Below, piece by piece: positions 6,423 through 14,978 of a DNA stretch of 16,216 bases. The position numbers and the translations under genes are program-made. The stretch's first letter is position 1. Each line of letters starts with the position of its first letter. The notes below the pieces were generated by a model. The model was given only the letters and a program-made list of their open reading frames with translations. It did not search any database and was not told the origin of the DNA. Source of the stretch: JBJXFE01 sp046153875 (GTDB lineage Bacteria > Planctomycetota > Phycisphaerae > Phycisphaerales > UBA1924); contig JBJXFE010000024.1 of the NCBI GenBank assembly GCA_046153875.1, forward strand, positions 1 through 16,216, written 5' to 3'.

Positions 6423-6789
6423 GTCCCCGGCTCTTGTATTTTCGCGTGCCGCCCCCGGACAACACCGACGCGGGGCGGGGCGCCGCGGGCACTTTCCGCG
6501 CGGCGGCCGGGGCGAACAGGGCAAGCGGCGTAACACGCCAGGACCGCCCGGCGTCCGAACTTCGCGGCATCCGTGGGCGGTTCGGGGTTTGAGTAACCCC
6601 ACGCCCCGAATCTCGGTATACAGTTGACCACGCGGGGAAAACCGGGGCGACGCAATCCGAACAAGCGGCGGCGGCAGCGAATCAAGGGCGTGAGCGTCGC
6701 GCCCGACGGAGCAGCCGCGCCCGCGGCCGGGTAGGCCCCGGGGCACGAGCCGCCCGGGTCGAGTGGGGCAATCCGCGGAGATCAGCACC
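6423..6789. other. Intergenic region between the divergent tetR and efflux operons
   Basis: These 367 bases hold no coding frame I can support; the open frames here have no family resemblance and are typical of GC-rich non-coding DNA. They must contain the promoter of the efflux operon. A TATACA at 6617-6622 could be a -10 box, but no good -35 box lies 16-18 bases upstream of it. No copy of the tetR palindrome occurs in this stretch. Confidence 0.5.
6581..6610 (+). other. Two mutually exclusive stem-loops upstream of the efflux operon
   Basis: GGGGTT (6584-6589) can pair with AACCCC (6595-6600) across a 5-nt loop, or TTCGGGG (6581-6587) can pair with CCCCGAA (6604-6610). The two pairings share the same G-run and exclude each other. 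No U-tract follows. Because the TATACA box starts seven bases downstream, this may be DNA-level structure rather than an RNA element. Confidence 0.35.
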
Positions 6790-8094
6790 GTGTGGAAGTG
6801 GCTTCTGGCTGTGTTCATCGTCCTCGCCGTGATGTGCGGCGGGGCCGGGTTCTTTGTCTTCGGCACGGAGCAGGGCTCGAAGATCATCGAGCAGTTCAAG
6901 CCGAAGGAGAAGCCGACGGAGGTTCGGCTGACCACCGTCGCCCGCGGCGACCTGGTCCGCTTCGTCAGCGCGCCCGGGTTCATCGAGCCCAAGACCAGCG
7001 TCGAGATCGGCGCCCAGGTCTCCTCCAAGATCGTGGCTCTGCCCTTCCGTGCCGGCGACGCCATCAAGAAGGGCGACGTGCTCGTCCGCCTGGACGCCGA
7101 CGACTACATCGCCGCGCTCGATTCCGCCAAGGCGGGCCTCAAGGGCGAGGAAGCCCGGCTCGCGGGCACCCGCGCCGAACTCATCGAGGCCGGCCTGGAA
7201 CGCGACCGAACACGCGAGCTCTTCGACACCAAGGACGTCTCCAAGGCCACCCTCGACGGGATCGAAGCCCGCTACGCCCGCGCCGCCGCGAACGTCCAGG
7301 CGGGTGAGCACGGCGTGGAGATCGCCCGCGCGAACCGCACGCGCGCCGAGAAGAACCTGGAGTTCTGCACCATCGTCTCCCCGATGGACGGCATCCTCAC
7401 CAAGCTCAACAGCGAGGTCGGCGAGCAGGTCCTGGGCACCTTCAACAACATCGGCACCATCATCCTGGAGGTCGCCGACCTGGGCGTCATCCTGATGAAG
7501 GCCAAGGTCGATGAGATGAACATCGGCCCCGTCAAGCCGGGGCAGCGGGCCCGCGTCTACCTCAACTCCTACCGCGACGAGGTGTTCAGCGGCGTCGTCG
7601 AGCGAGTCCAACTCCACCGTCAGCTCGACCGCGACGGCACCGGGTACGTCGAGGCCGAGCTCCTTGTCGAGCAAAGACCCGGGTTCGTCCTGCGCACCGG
7701 CGTGACCGGCAACGTCGAGATCGAGGTCGAGACCTTCGCCGGCGTGCTCAAGGTGCCCAGCCAGGCCGTGCTCGACCGGCGGGTGGACGAGCTGCCCAAG
7801 GCCCTCGTGGACGCGGGCACGCTCGTGGACAAGGACAAGACCTTCGCCCGCGTTGTCTTCACGCTCGACGGCGACAAGGCCCGACCCAAACCCGTGCAGA
7901 TCGGGTCCAGCGATCTGACGCACACCGTCATCCTCGCGGGGCTCGCCGAGGGCGACCGCGTCATCGCGGGACCCTACAAGGTCCTCGTCGGCATCAAGAA
8001 CGACCAGAAGGTCGTGGAAGAGGGGACGCTCAAGAAGGACGAGAAGAAACCCGAGACCGCGACGGTGAATACCGCGGGGAGCGGCAACCCGTGA
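6790..8094 (+). CDS. macA: MacA-type periplasmic adaptor (HlyD/membrane-fusion protein)
   Basis: This is the periplasmic adaptor that links an inner-membrane ABC transporter to a TolC-type channel. From GTG 6790 it is 434 residues. That start is favoured over GTG 6763 because GGAG (6777-6780) is well spaced and the product begins directly with the membrane anchor (about 3-24). Next come the first half of the lipoyl domain (VEIGAQVSSKIVALPFRAGD), a helical hairpin (about 105-185), the second lipoyl half (CTIVSPMDGILTKLNSEVGE), a beta-barrel (KVDEMNIGPVKPGQRARV) and a membrane-proximal domain. The order is standard for MacA. The C-terminus is a Lys/Glu-rich tail. It is the first gene of a four-gene operon; the ATPase follows after 66 bp. 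The substrate cannot be inferred. The symbol reflects architecture, not proven orthology. Confidence 0.92.
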   Translation: MWKWLLAVFIVLAVMCGGAGFFVFGTEQGSKIIEQFKPKEKPTEVRLTTVARGDLVRFVSAPGFIEPKTSVEIGAQVSSKIVALPFRAGDAIKKGDVLVRLDADDYIAALDSAKAGLKGEEARLAGTRAELIEAGLERDRTRELFDTKDVSKATLDGIEARYARAAANVQAGEHGVEIARANRTRAEKNLEFCTIVSPMDGILTKLNSEVGEQVLGTFNNIGTIILEVADLGVILMKAKVDEMNIGPVKPGQRARVYLNSYRDEVFSGVVERVQLHRQLDRDGTGYVEAELLVEQRPGFVLRTGVTGNVEIEVETFAGVLKVPSQAVLDRRVDELPKALVDAGTLVDKDKTFARVVFTLDGDKARPKPVQIGSSDLTHTVILAGLAEGDRVIAGPYKVLVGIKNDQKVVEEGTLKKDEKKPETATVNTAGSGNP

Positions 8095-8160
8095 GCCGGG
8101 GTGGGACCTCTCTTCGCTGATCGTTGTTCACGGCTCGCTCTTCGCCGACACCGTACCGCC

Positions 8161-9033
8161 ATGACCATCGCCATCCACAAGCTCGAGAAGGTCTACAAGA
8201 TGGGCGTGGAGCGCGTCCATGCGCTCCGCGGCGTCGACCTGGCGATCCGGAAGAACGAGTTTGTGGCCATCATGGGCGCCTCGGGCTCGGGCAAGAGCAC
8301 GCTGATGAACGTGCTCGGATGCCTGGACCGCCCCACGGGCGGCTCGTACGAGCTGAACGGCAAGCCCACGCACAAGATGGGCGCGACGCAACTGGCCCGC
8401 ATCCGCAACGTCGAGATAGGATTCGTCTTCCAGACGTTCGAGCTCCTGCCGCGCGCCAGCGCCCTCAAGAACGTCATGCTCCCGCTGATCTACTCGCGCC
8501 ACTGGTGGTCGGCCCGCGCCCGGGCGAAGCGGGCGCTGGAGCGGGTGGGCCTGGCCGATCGCATCCGCCACCGCCCCAACCAGCTTTCGGGCGGGCAGCG
8601 CCAGCGCGTCGCCATCGCCCGCGCCCTGGTCAACACCCCGAGCATCCTCCTCGCCGACGAGCCCACCGGCAACCTCGACAGCAAGACCAGCGAGGAGATC
8701 ATGGGGCTCTTCAGGGAACTCCACCGCGAGGGCCAGACCATCATCATGGTCACGCACGAGGAGGACATCGCGGGGCACGCCGACCGCATCGTCCGCTTGC
8801 GCGACGGGCGGATCGTCTCGGACCATCCGACGGACGACGACCCGATCCACCGCGAGTACATCGACCGGGCGCTCGACGCCGCCCGGCGTGCCGCCGCGGG
8901 GATCACCGGGAACGGATCGACCGGGGCGCCCGTTCACCCGACCGAGCACGGGGCGCCGGGAGCGTCGCCCGCGCCGGGCCCTAGCGTCGTCGTGGCCGGC
9001 GTTCGCGGCGCCGCCGCAGGAGTCGGGGCATGA
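8161..9033 (+). CDS. macB: MacB-type ABC transporter ATP-binding protein
   Basis: This 290-residue ATPase powers the efflux pump. All motifs are intact: Walker A GASGSGKST (39-47), Q-loop FVFQ (Gln91), signature LSGGQRQR (142-149), Walker B ILLADEPTGNLDS (162-174, catalytic Glu167) and the switch His199 in VTHEED. The residues around the Q-loop (FELLPRASALKNV) are typical of the MacB/LolD class. ATG 8161 is used; a GTG at 8101 would add a segment without family resemblance. After the catalytic domain there is an unusual tail of about 60 residues rich in Ala, Gly and Pro. In classical MacB a linker in this position joins the ATPase to the permease; here a stop codon intervenes and overlaps the permease start by four bases (ATGA, 9030-9033). 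Confidence 0.93.
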   Translation: MTIAIHKLEKVYKMGVERVHALRGVDLAIRKNEFVAIMGASGSGKSTLMNVLGCLDRPTGGSYELNGKPTHKMGATQLARIRNVEIGFVFQTFELLPRASALKNVMLPLIYSRHWWSARARAKRALERVGLADRIRHRPNQLSGGQRQRVAIARALVNTPSILLADEPTGNLDSKTSEEIMGLFRELHREGQTIIMVTHEEDIAGHADRIVRLRDGRIVSDHPTDDDPIHREYIDRALDAARRAAAGITGNGSTGAPVHPTEHGAPGASPAPGPSVVVAGVRGAAAGVGA

Positions 9034-10265
9034 TCTTTTTCCGCCTCATCTTCCAGACCGTCTTCCTCGCGCTGGGCCAGATCTGGGTCAACAAGGTCCG
9101 GTCGATCCTGACCACCCTGGGCATCATCATCGGCGTCGCCGCCGTCGTGGCGATCGTGTCCGCGACGGACGGGATGCGCCTGTACATCCTCAATGAGTTC
9201 GAGACCTTCGGCGCGAAGAAAGTCTTCATCGACGGTCACGTCCCCCGCAGCAAGTGGGGCCTCGTCCCCTGGCAGTATTACGACCTGAAGAAACCGGAGA
9301 TCGAGGCGATCCTCAAGAACGCCGACTCGATCGACAAGATCACCCCCATGGTGCGCCTGGCCGGCGAGGTCCGGGCCGGCGAGCTGATGAAGAACGACGT
9401 GAGCGTCTTCGGGATCTGGCCCACCTGGCACGAGATCGAGAACCGCACCGTCATCCAGGGGCGGCCGTTCAGCCGCATCGACGAGGACGAGATGCTCGCG
9501 GTCTGCCTCATCAACGACAAGTGCATCGAGGAGTTCAACCTCCCCAAGGAGCCGCTCGACCAGTTCATCACCATCAAGGCCCGCCGCTTCCGCGTCGTCG
9601 GCGTCGTCGAGACCAAGGACCTGGGCCCGATGTTCGGCGGGGGCGACACCCGCTCGGAGGTCTTCGTCCCCGCGAGCGTCGCCATGGCGGCCAACCCCAA
9701 CGGCTGGATCAACTACGCGGTCGCCCAGCTCAAGAGCCCCGACCGGGCCGAGGAGGCGGTCCAGGAGATCAAGTTCATCCTCCGCAAGATGCGCAACATG
9801 AAGCCGGAGGATGAGGAGACCTTTGACGTTGAGGTCCTCCAGCAGATCATCGACCAGTTCAACAGCATGGCCGGGGCCATCACCGCCATCGCCGGGGGGA
9901 TCGTCGGGATCTCGCTCGTCGTGGGCGGCGTCGGCATCATGAACATCATGCTCGTCTCCGTCAGCGAGCGCACCCGCGAGATCGGGCTGCGCAAGGCCGT
10001 CGGGGCCAACCCCGCCGTCATTCTCATGCAGTTCCTCGTCGAGGCGGTCGCCCTGTGCGTGGTCGGCGGGGCGGTCGGGCTCGTGGTCGCGCAGGGCGCG
10101 GTGTTCGGGCTGCAGCAGATCGACGCCCTGAAGAACGCGGGCATCCCGGTCTGGGCCGTCGTCCTCTCCGTCGCCTTCTCCGCCGCCACGGGCGTCGTCT
10201 TCGGCATGTTCCCCGCGATCAAGGCCGCACGCCTGGACCCGATCGACGCGCTGCGCCACGAGTGA
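9030..10265 (+). CDS. MacB-type ABC transporter permease (FtsX family)
   Basis: This 411-residue inner-membrane protein has the MacB/FtsX layout. The first helix is at about 25-45 (LTTLGIIIGVAAVVAIVSA). A periplasmic MacB core domain runs from about 48 to 280, followed by three C-terminal helices at about 285-311, 330-356 and 373-397. The cytoplasmic coupling motif SERTREIGLRKAVGA follows the second helix, and the protein ends with AIKAARLDPIDALRHE, both diagnostic of the family. Such permeases act mechanically, driving substrate from the periplasm through the adaptor and TolC. AGGAG (9018-9022) lies seven bases before the ATG, inside the 3' end of the ATPase gene, and the ATGA overlap implies coupled translation and equal output of the two subunits. 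Confidence 0.94.
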   Translation: MIFFRLIFQTVFLALGQIWVNKVRSILTTLGIIIGVAAVVAIVSATDGMRLYILNEFETFGAKKVFIDGHVPRSKWGLVPWQYYDLKKPEIEAILKNADSIDKITPMVRLAGEVRAGELMKNDVSVFGIWPTWHEIENRTVIQGRPFSRIDEDEMLAVCLINDKCIEEFNLPKEPLDQFITIKARRFRVVGVVETKDLGPMFGGGDTRSEVFVPASVAMAANPNGWINYAVAQLKSPDRAEEAVQEIKFILRKMRNMKPEDEETFDVEVLQQIIDQFNSMAGAITAIAGGIVGISLVVGGVGIMNIMLVSVSERTREIGLRKAVGANPAVILMQFLVEAVALCVVGGAVGLVVAQGAVFGLQQIDALKNAGIPVWAVVLSVAFSAATGVVFGMFPAIKAARLDPIDALRHE

Positions 10266-10331
10266 CGTCCGCCGGCGCGATCAAGCTCCCCCCGGTATCC
10301 TTCGGCCCTTCCTCCCAACAACACTCGCGCC

Positions 10332-12107
10332 ATGCCCGCCCACACACCCCCCACCCCCACCCCCGCCGCCCGCCGCCGCCCGCCGCCGCGTGCCCTCCTC
10401 GCCGCGTGCGGGTTCGCCGCGTCGATCCTCCTGCCCGCGTGCTCGAACCCGCTCGCGTCGCGCGAGTCGGACTACGGCGAGCGCGTGCCCGTCGAGCGCG
10501 TCCGGCGTGTCGGGTCCGCGTCCATGGAGAGGTTCGCGAGCACCGAGCCACCGCCGCAGCTTCCGGTACCGACCGACCGCGCCATCGCCGCCATCGAGGA
10601 GGTCCGCCGGCGTTACGCCGACGCGGAGAGCGTCGAGCTCTCGCTGGAGCAGTGCCGCGCCTCGGCGCTCGAGCACAACCTCGACCTGCGCGTCGCCCTC
10701 GTGGACCCGACGATCGCGGCGACCCGCCTCAGCGAGGAGGAGGCCGCCTTCGAGGCGACCTTCACCACGCGCGCCCTGTGGAGCCAGACCGACTCCCCCA
10801 CCTCGTCGACGCTCAACGACGCCCAGGCCGAGTTCGGCACGCTCGAGCCCGCGGTGACGATCCCGCTCCGCACGGGCGGCTCGGCCTCGATCTCCCTGCC
10901 GATGACGCGCAACGAGACGAACAACGCCTTCGCCACGCTCAATCCGTCCTACACGTCCGACCTCGAGCTCTCGATCAGCCACGATCTGCTGCGCAACGCG
11001 GGGCGCCGGGTGAACACGGCGTCGATCCGCATCGCTTCCTACGACCGCCAGGTCGCGGAGGCCCAGACCAAGCTCCAGGTCATCCGCCAGCTCTCGTCGG
11101 TGGACCGTGCGTATTGGCGGCTCTACGCGTCGCGCCGGGCGATGGATGTCTCGCAGCAGCAGTTCGACCTCGCCCGGGCGCTGCTCGAGAGCGCCGACCG
11201 GCGCGTCCGCGCGGGCTCCACCGCCGAGATCGAGGTGACACGGGCCCAGTCGGGTCTGGCCGACCGCCTCGACGACATCCTCACGTCGCAGAGCGCCGTC
11301 CGCCAGACCCAGCGCGAGCTGAAGCGCATCGCCAACCTTCCCGGGCTCGACATCGACACGAAGGCCGCCGTCGTTCCGGCGACGCCGCCCGACCCGGTGC
11401 AGTACATCCTCGACCCGGCCGCCCTCACCGCCGCCGCGTGGGCCGAGCGGATGGAGATGCTCGAGCTGGAGCTGCGACTGCTCGCCGACGCCGTGAACAT
11501 CGACGTGAGCAAGGACGGCCTGCTCCCGCGGCTCACCGTCGACGCCACGTACCGCGTCAACGGCCTCGGGGGCTCGTTCGGCGACAGCTACGACGAGTTG
11601 GCCGACAACCGATTCGAGGATTGGTCGGTCGGCGCGAACCTCACCGTGCCGATCGGCAATGAGGCGGCCGAGGCTCGCTACCGACGCGCGGTCCTGTCGC
11701 GTCTCCAGCGTCTGGGCACGCTCGCGTCGCGCCGCCAGACCATCGCCCAGGAGGTCCACGACGCCGCGGATCGCATCGAGTCGGGGTGGCAACGCATCCT
11801 CGCGTCGCGCCAGGCCGCGATCCTCAGCGCCCGCTCGCTCCAGGCCGAGCAGCGCCAGTTCGACGTGGGCACGTCCACGAGCACCAACGTCCTCGACGCG
11901 GCGACGCGCCTGGCCGAGGCCCAGCTCGCGGAGATCCGCGCCGTCGTCGACTACCAGGTCGCGCAGATCGACCTGGCCGAGGCGACGGGCACGCTGCTGG
12001 GCGCGTCGAAAGTGAGCTGGGAGCCGCGCGACCCGACGAACGAGCCCGCGCCGCCGGAGTCCCGGCCGATCGCGCCCGAACCCGCGCCCGCCGGCGCCAA
12101 TCCGTAA
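10332..12107 (+). CDS. TolC-family outer-membrane efflux lipoprotein
   Basis: This 591-residue protein is the outer-membrane channel of the pump. The N-terminus is Pro/Arg rich for 20 residues, then hydrophobic (ALLAACGFAASILLPAC), with a lipobox at LPAC (Cys37). Two OEP repeats follow. The first has strands (FTTRALWSQT, AVTIPLRTGGSASISLPM) and long helices (ASIRIASYDRQVAEAQTKLQ). The second has ARYRRAVLSRLQRL, the closing helix QRQFDVGTSTSTNVLDAATR and ending QIDLAEATGTLLG. The final 30 residues are Pro/Ala rich. The length is slightly above the usual 450-500 residues because of both tails. The gene begins 66 bp after the permease with no visible terminator, so it belongs to the same operon. 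No clear ribosome-binding site precedes the ATG. Confidence 0.92.
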   Translation: MPAHTPPTPTPAARRRPPPRALLAACGFAASILLPACSNPLASRESDYGERVPVERVRRVGSASMERFASTEPPPQLPVPTDRAIAAIEEVRRRYADAESVELSLEQCRASALEHNLDLRVALVDPTIAATRLSEEEAAFEATFTTRALWSQTDSPTSSTLNDAQAEFGTLEPAVTIPLRTGGSASISLPMTRNETNNAFATLNPSYTSDLELSISHDLLRNAGRRVNTASIRIASYDRQVAEAQTKLQVIRQLSSVDRAYWRLYASRRAMDVSQQQFDLARALLESADRRVRAGSTAEIEVTRAQSGLADRLDDILTSQSAVRQTQRELKRIANLPGLDIDTKAAVVPATPPDPVQYILDPAALTAAAWAERMEMLELELRLLADAVNIDVSKDGLLPRLTVDATYRVNGLGGSFGDSYDELADNRFEDWSVGANLTVPIGNEAAEARYRRAVLSRLQRLGTLASRRQTIAQEVHDAADRIESGWQRILASRQAAILSARSLQAEQRQFDVGTSTSTNVLDAATRLAEAQLAEIRAVVDYQVAQIDLAEATGTLLGASKVSWEPRDPTNEPAPPESRPIAPEPAPAGANP

Positions 12108-12133
12108 TCACCCGGACGCCCCGCCGGCCTCCG

Positions 12134-14860
12134 TTACCGCTCGATGAGGTACCACAGCGTCGCGGGCTCGAGCGTGATGGTGGGTCCCCGCGTGACGCGG
12201 TCCGTCGCGCGCCCGTCGTGATCCAGCGGGGTCACCCGGAGCGACGGCGCATCGGACCGGGTAAGGCGGACCGCCCCCGCGATGTTCTTCACCACGATCG
12301 GCGGGCCGCCGATGCTCTCGATCGTCCGCATGCCCCCCGCGGACTTGGGCGCGATCCGTCCGAAGTTCGACTCCTCGGTCATCACCTGCAGCAGCATCCG
12401 GTCCGACGCCTCCAGCGGCTTGCCGTCCAACGACACCAGCAGCACGCTCGCGTAGTCGTTGCCCGGAGCGACCGAGAGCGCGTCGAGTTCAACCGTTCCC
12501 GCGGCTTCGAAAAACCCGACGATCCCCGCGGCCGCCGGCGCCTCGATGGTGACCAGGCCGCGGACGTAGTCCCACGCCAGTTCGCCCGTGCCGCTCCGCA
12601 CGACCTGACGCTTCCGATCGATGAACGGCGAGAGGTCGGCGAACAGCGACGGCTCGGGCGTCTCCACGAACCGCACGCCGACCGGCCCGACGAGGAACGC
12701 GAGCGGGTCGAGCCCACCGCCGTTCGCGCCGCCCCCGCCGTCCGCGATGCGCATCGTCCCGCCCGGGGGCACGTCGGCCTTTCGGAAGGCGTCGAGGTTC
12801 TGCGGCTGGATTAGGGGACCGCCCTTGAGCGAGCGGAGCTCGCCGAGCGTCAGAGCCGCGTCCGCCACGGGCGCCCCTTCGCGCACGAGCCCGCGCCGGT
12901 AGATCAGCGCCGCCGCCGGGGACTGCCCCAGCACCGCCGGCCCGTCGATGCCGAACTTCCGCGGGCCCTGGTCCCACGCCGGGCCCGAGCACGCGAAGAG
13001 CATCACGCCGTCGGTTCCCTGTAGCGCACCGTAGGCCGCGGCCAGCACGGGGAACTCCGCGCGCCAGCGGTTGGGCTGCGGCCAGTTGACCTCGGAGTTG
13101 ATCGCCGGCTTGCCCTCGTGCGTGATCTCCATGATGGGCAGGTGGAACGAGAGCTCGCCGCCCGGTTTCTCCGGATGGAACCGGAGCGCCGACCGGTCCG
13201 CGTACGTGTCCCCCCGATCAATCGCGTACGCCGCACGCGGGCCCTGATGCACGCCCCCGTAGTACCCGTGCCGGTCCATCACGTCGCACGCCGCGTTGGA
13301 CCATTTGTCCAGCGGGCCCAGCACGCGGGCGTCGGCGGTGATCCAGTTCGACCCCACCACCAGCCCCGCGTACCCCAGATCATCCTTGACAAATGCCGTC
13401 GTCTCCTCGAAAAATTTCCGCTGCGTCCACGCGAGGAACTCGCCGGTCTCCGCGGCCCGCGCACCGCCGCGGTTGGCGATGTCCCAGAGCGGCATGAACC
13501 CGACCCGCCCGGCTCCGGGGTCGTCGCCGCGGACCTTGCCCCCGCGCCAGCGCTTGAGTGCCGCGTCGACCGACCCGTGGCGCGCCGCGAGCCAGTCGCC
13601 GAACTGCTTTTCCAGCATCGCCGTCTGCGGCCCCGGCACCAGTTCGTAAGGCTTGAAGGTCCAGAAGAGCAGGGAGTCCTCGTTGACGAACTCGATCATG
13701 GCGACGGCCGGGTCGGAGGCGAGCGGCACCCCGTCCTCGTCGCGTACCGTCAGCACCTCGCGCCACCACCCGCGATAGAGATTCTGAAAACCCGGGTTGA
13801 AGAAGAGCAGCCCGTAGGGGTGCCCCCCCGTGTACCCCGCGAACCCGTGGCGCTCGTGCAGATCCAGCCACAGCGGGAAGTAGATCGACAGGCTCGTGTA
13901 GACGCCCTCGCGCTTCAACGCCGCAACCAGCCGCCGCAGCGCCGCCGCCTTCGCGGGGTCCGGCGCGAGATCGTCGCGCCACATCGCCCCGTGGAACCGC
14001 ACGAGATTCACGCCCAGCGCCGCGAGCCGCGACGCGAGCAGGTCCATGTCCGCCGGGTCGAGCGCCATCGCGTCGGCCCCGACGTTCACGCCCCAGAACC
14101 GGACCGGTTCCCCCCCCTCATCCTCCGCGTGCGCGAACGCCGTGCCGCGAGCGACGATCCGCCCGCGCTCCCCCGCGAATGCTTCGTTCAGCCCGCGCAG
14201 GCTGATCGGCGAGCCCGCGGGAGAGGTCGCCCCGGGCTCGAACGCGAACCATCCTTCCGGCGCACGCCCCCACGTCTCCTCCGGCTTCAGCCTGCCGCGG
14301 GGCGTGAACAGCGAACCGTCGCGGACGAGCACGAAGCAGTCGAACGCGCCGGCTCCCGCGTCCGGCGCGAGTTCGACCCGGAGGGTGTGTTCACCCGCGC
14401 CAAGCTCGACCCGCCCGAGCCGCACCCAGTTCGCGCCGATGAACTTGCGCAGCGACGCCTCGTCGAGCAGCGCCACGTCGCGCCCGCACTCGGCCCACGC
14501 CCCCCCGCCGTTATCGAACCGCCAGCGGAACGGCCCGTGCTTCCAGAACTTGCGGGCGTACAGCGAATACCCACCCTCGTCGGGCACGCTGAGCGCGTAG
14601 TCGAGGAACGCCGGGCCGTCGATCCCCCCGCGCTCCGCGTCGATCCCGATCCACGCGCCGCCCGAGAGCACGTCGCGCTCCGCGTCGTTGGCGGGCGCGA
14701 ACGGGTTGCGGCTTGGGAAGTTCGTACGTGCGGGCGTCTCGGCTTCCCACCAGACGTACACGGGCGGCGCGCCGGGCTGCACCCCGCGCGAACCGGCCGC
14801 GTGCGTCAGCGCGGGCAGCACCGACACGACCAGCACCGCGATGTGGAACGTCGGGCGCAA
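12134..14860 (-). CDS. Secreted glycosyl-hydrolase-like TIM-barrel protein
   Basis: From TTG 14860 the product is 908 residues with a clean signal peptide (MRPTFHIAVLVVSVLPALTHA). The ATG at 14905 lies inside the tRNA gene and is rejected. After the signal come a beta-sandwich resembling a carbohydrate-binding module (about 35-185, with VYVWWEAETPAR), a linker, and a barrel beginning near 225 (VRFWGVNVGADA, LGVNLVRFHGAMW). In clan GH-A enzymes the acid/base Glu follows an Asn; here FVNEDSLLFW offers Glu394. The candidate nucleophile is Glu590 in PAINSEVNW. A beta-rich C-terminal part follows. It probably cleaves or once cleaved a polysaccharide outside the cytoplasm; the GH family and substrate are not recognised, and the residues are assigned by position only. 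The TAA at 12134 converges on tolC with a 26-bp gap. Start codon uncertain. Confidence 0.8.
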   Translation of the reverse strand: MRPTFHIAVLVVSVLPALTHAAGSRGVQPGAPPVYVWWEAETPARTNFPSRNPFAPANDAERDVLSGGAWIGIDAERGGIDGPAFLDYALSVPDEGGYSLYARKFWKHGPFRWRFDNGGGAWAECGRDVALLDEASLRKFIGANWVRLGRVELGAGEHTLRVELAPDAGAGAFDCFVLVRDGSLFTPRGRLKPEETWGRAPEGWFAFEPGATSPAGSPISLRGLNEAFAGERGRIVARGTAFAHAEDEGGEPVRFWGVNVGADAMALDPADMDLLASRLAALGVNLVRFHGAMWRDDLAPDPAKAAALRRLVAALKREGVYTSLSIYFPLWLDLHERHGFAGYTGGHPYGLLFFNPGFQNLYRGWWREVLTVRDEDGVPLASDPAVAMIEFVNEDSLLFWTFKPYELVPGPQTAMLEKQFGDWLAARHGSVDAALKRWRGGKVRGDDPGAGRVGFMPLWDIANRGGARAAETGEFLAWTQRKFFEETTAFVKDDLGYAGLVVGSNWITADARVLGPLDKWSNAACDVMDRHGYYGGVHQGPRAAYAIDRGDTYADRSALRFHPEKPGGELSFHLPIMEITHEGKPAINSEVNWPQPNRWRAEFPVLAAAYGALQGTDGVMLFACSGPAWDQGPRKFGIDGPAVLGQSPAAALIYRRGLVREGAPVADAALTLGELRSLKGGPLIQPQNLDAFRKADVPPGGTMRIADGGGGANGGGLDPLAFLVGPVGVRFVETPEPSLFADLSPFIDRKRQVVRSGTGELAWDYVRGLVTIEAPAAAGIVGFFEAAGTVELDALSVAPGNDYASVLLVSLDGKPLEASDRMLLQVMTEESNFGRIAPKSAGGMRTIESIGGPPIVVKNIAGAVRLTRSDAPSLRVTPLDHDGRATDRVTRGPTITLEPATLWYLIER

Positions 14861-14863
14861 ACG

Positions 14864-14951
14864 CGGTGGGGGGGGGATTCGAACCCCCGAGTGAGACAAG
14901 CCCACTACCGGATTTCAAGTCCGGCGCATTCGACCGCTCTGCCACCCCACC
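14864..14951 (-). tRNA. tRNA-Ser (anticodon UGA)
   Basis: On the minus strand the full cloverleaf can be drawn. Acceptor GGTGGGG pairs with CCCCACC, with discriminator G at 14864. The D arm is GCAGAGCGGTCGAATGC. The anticodon stem CCGGA/TCCGG carries loop CTTGAAA, giving anticodon TGA. A long class II variable arm (GTGGG/CTCAC, loop CTTGT) marks a serine tRNA. The T stem GGGGG/CCCCC encloses TTCGAAT. CCA is not encoded. Nine consecutive C residues span the T-stem/acceptor junction. Confidence 0.97.
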
Positions 14952-14978
14952 CGGGGCGGCTCAACGATAGCGCCGCTC

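Noticed and set aside
8934..10259. Minus-strand open frame of 441 codons opposite the permease
   Set aside because: It is made mostly of Asp, Leu, Gly and Val with no motifs, while the plus strand encodes an intact FtsX-type permease.
10343..10391. CCG/CGC-rich run at the start of the TolC gene as a contingency repeat
   Set aside because: It is irregular, codes for a Pro/Arg-rich leader in frame, and is explained by base composition.
10281..11792. Minus-strand open frame of 503 codons opposite the TolC gene
   Set aside because: Shadow of the TolC-family gene; biased composition and no recognisable domain.
14861..14905. N-terminal residues MGLSHSGVRIPPPP as part of the hydrolase
   Set aside because: This is translated tRNA-Ser sequence; the real start must lie after the tRNA.
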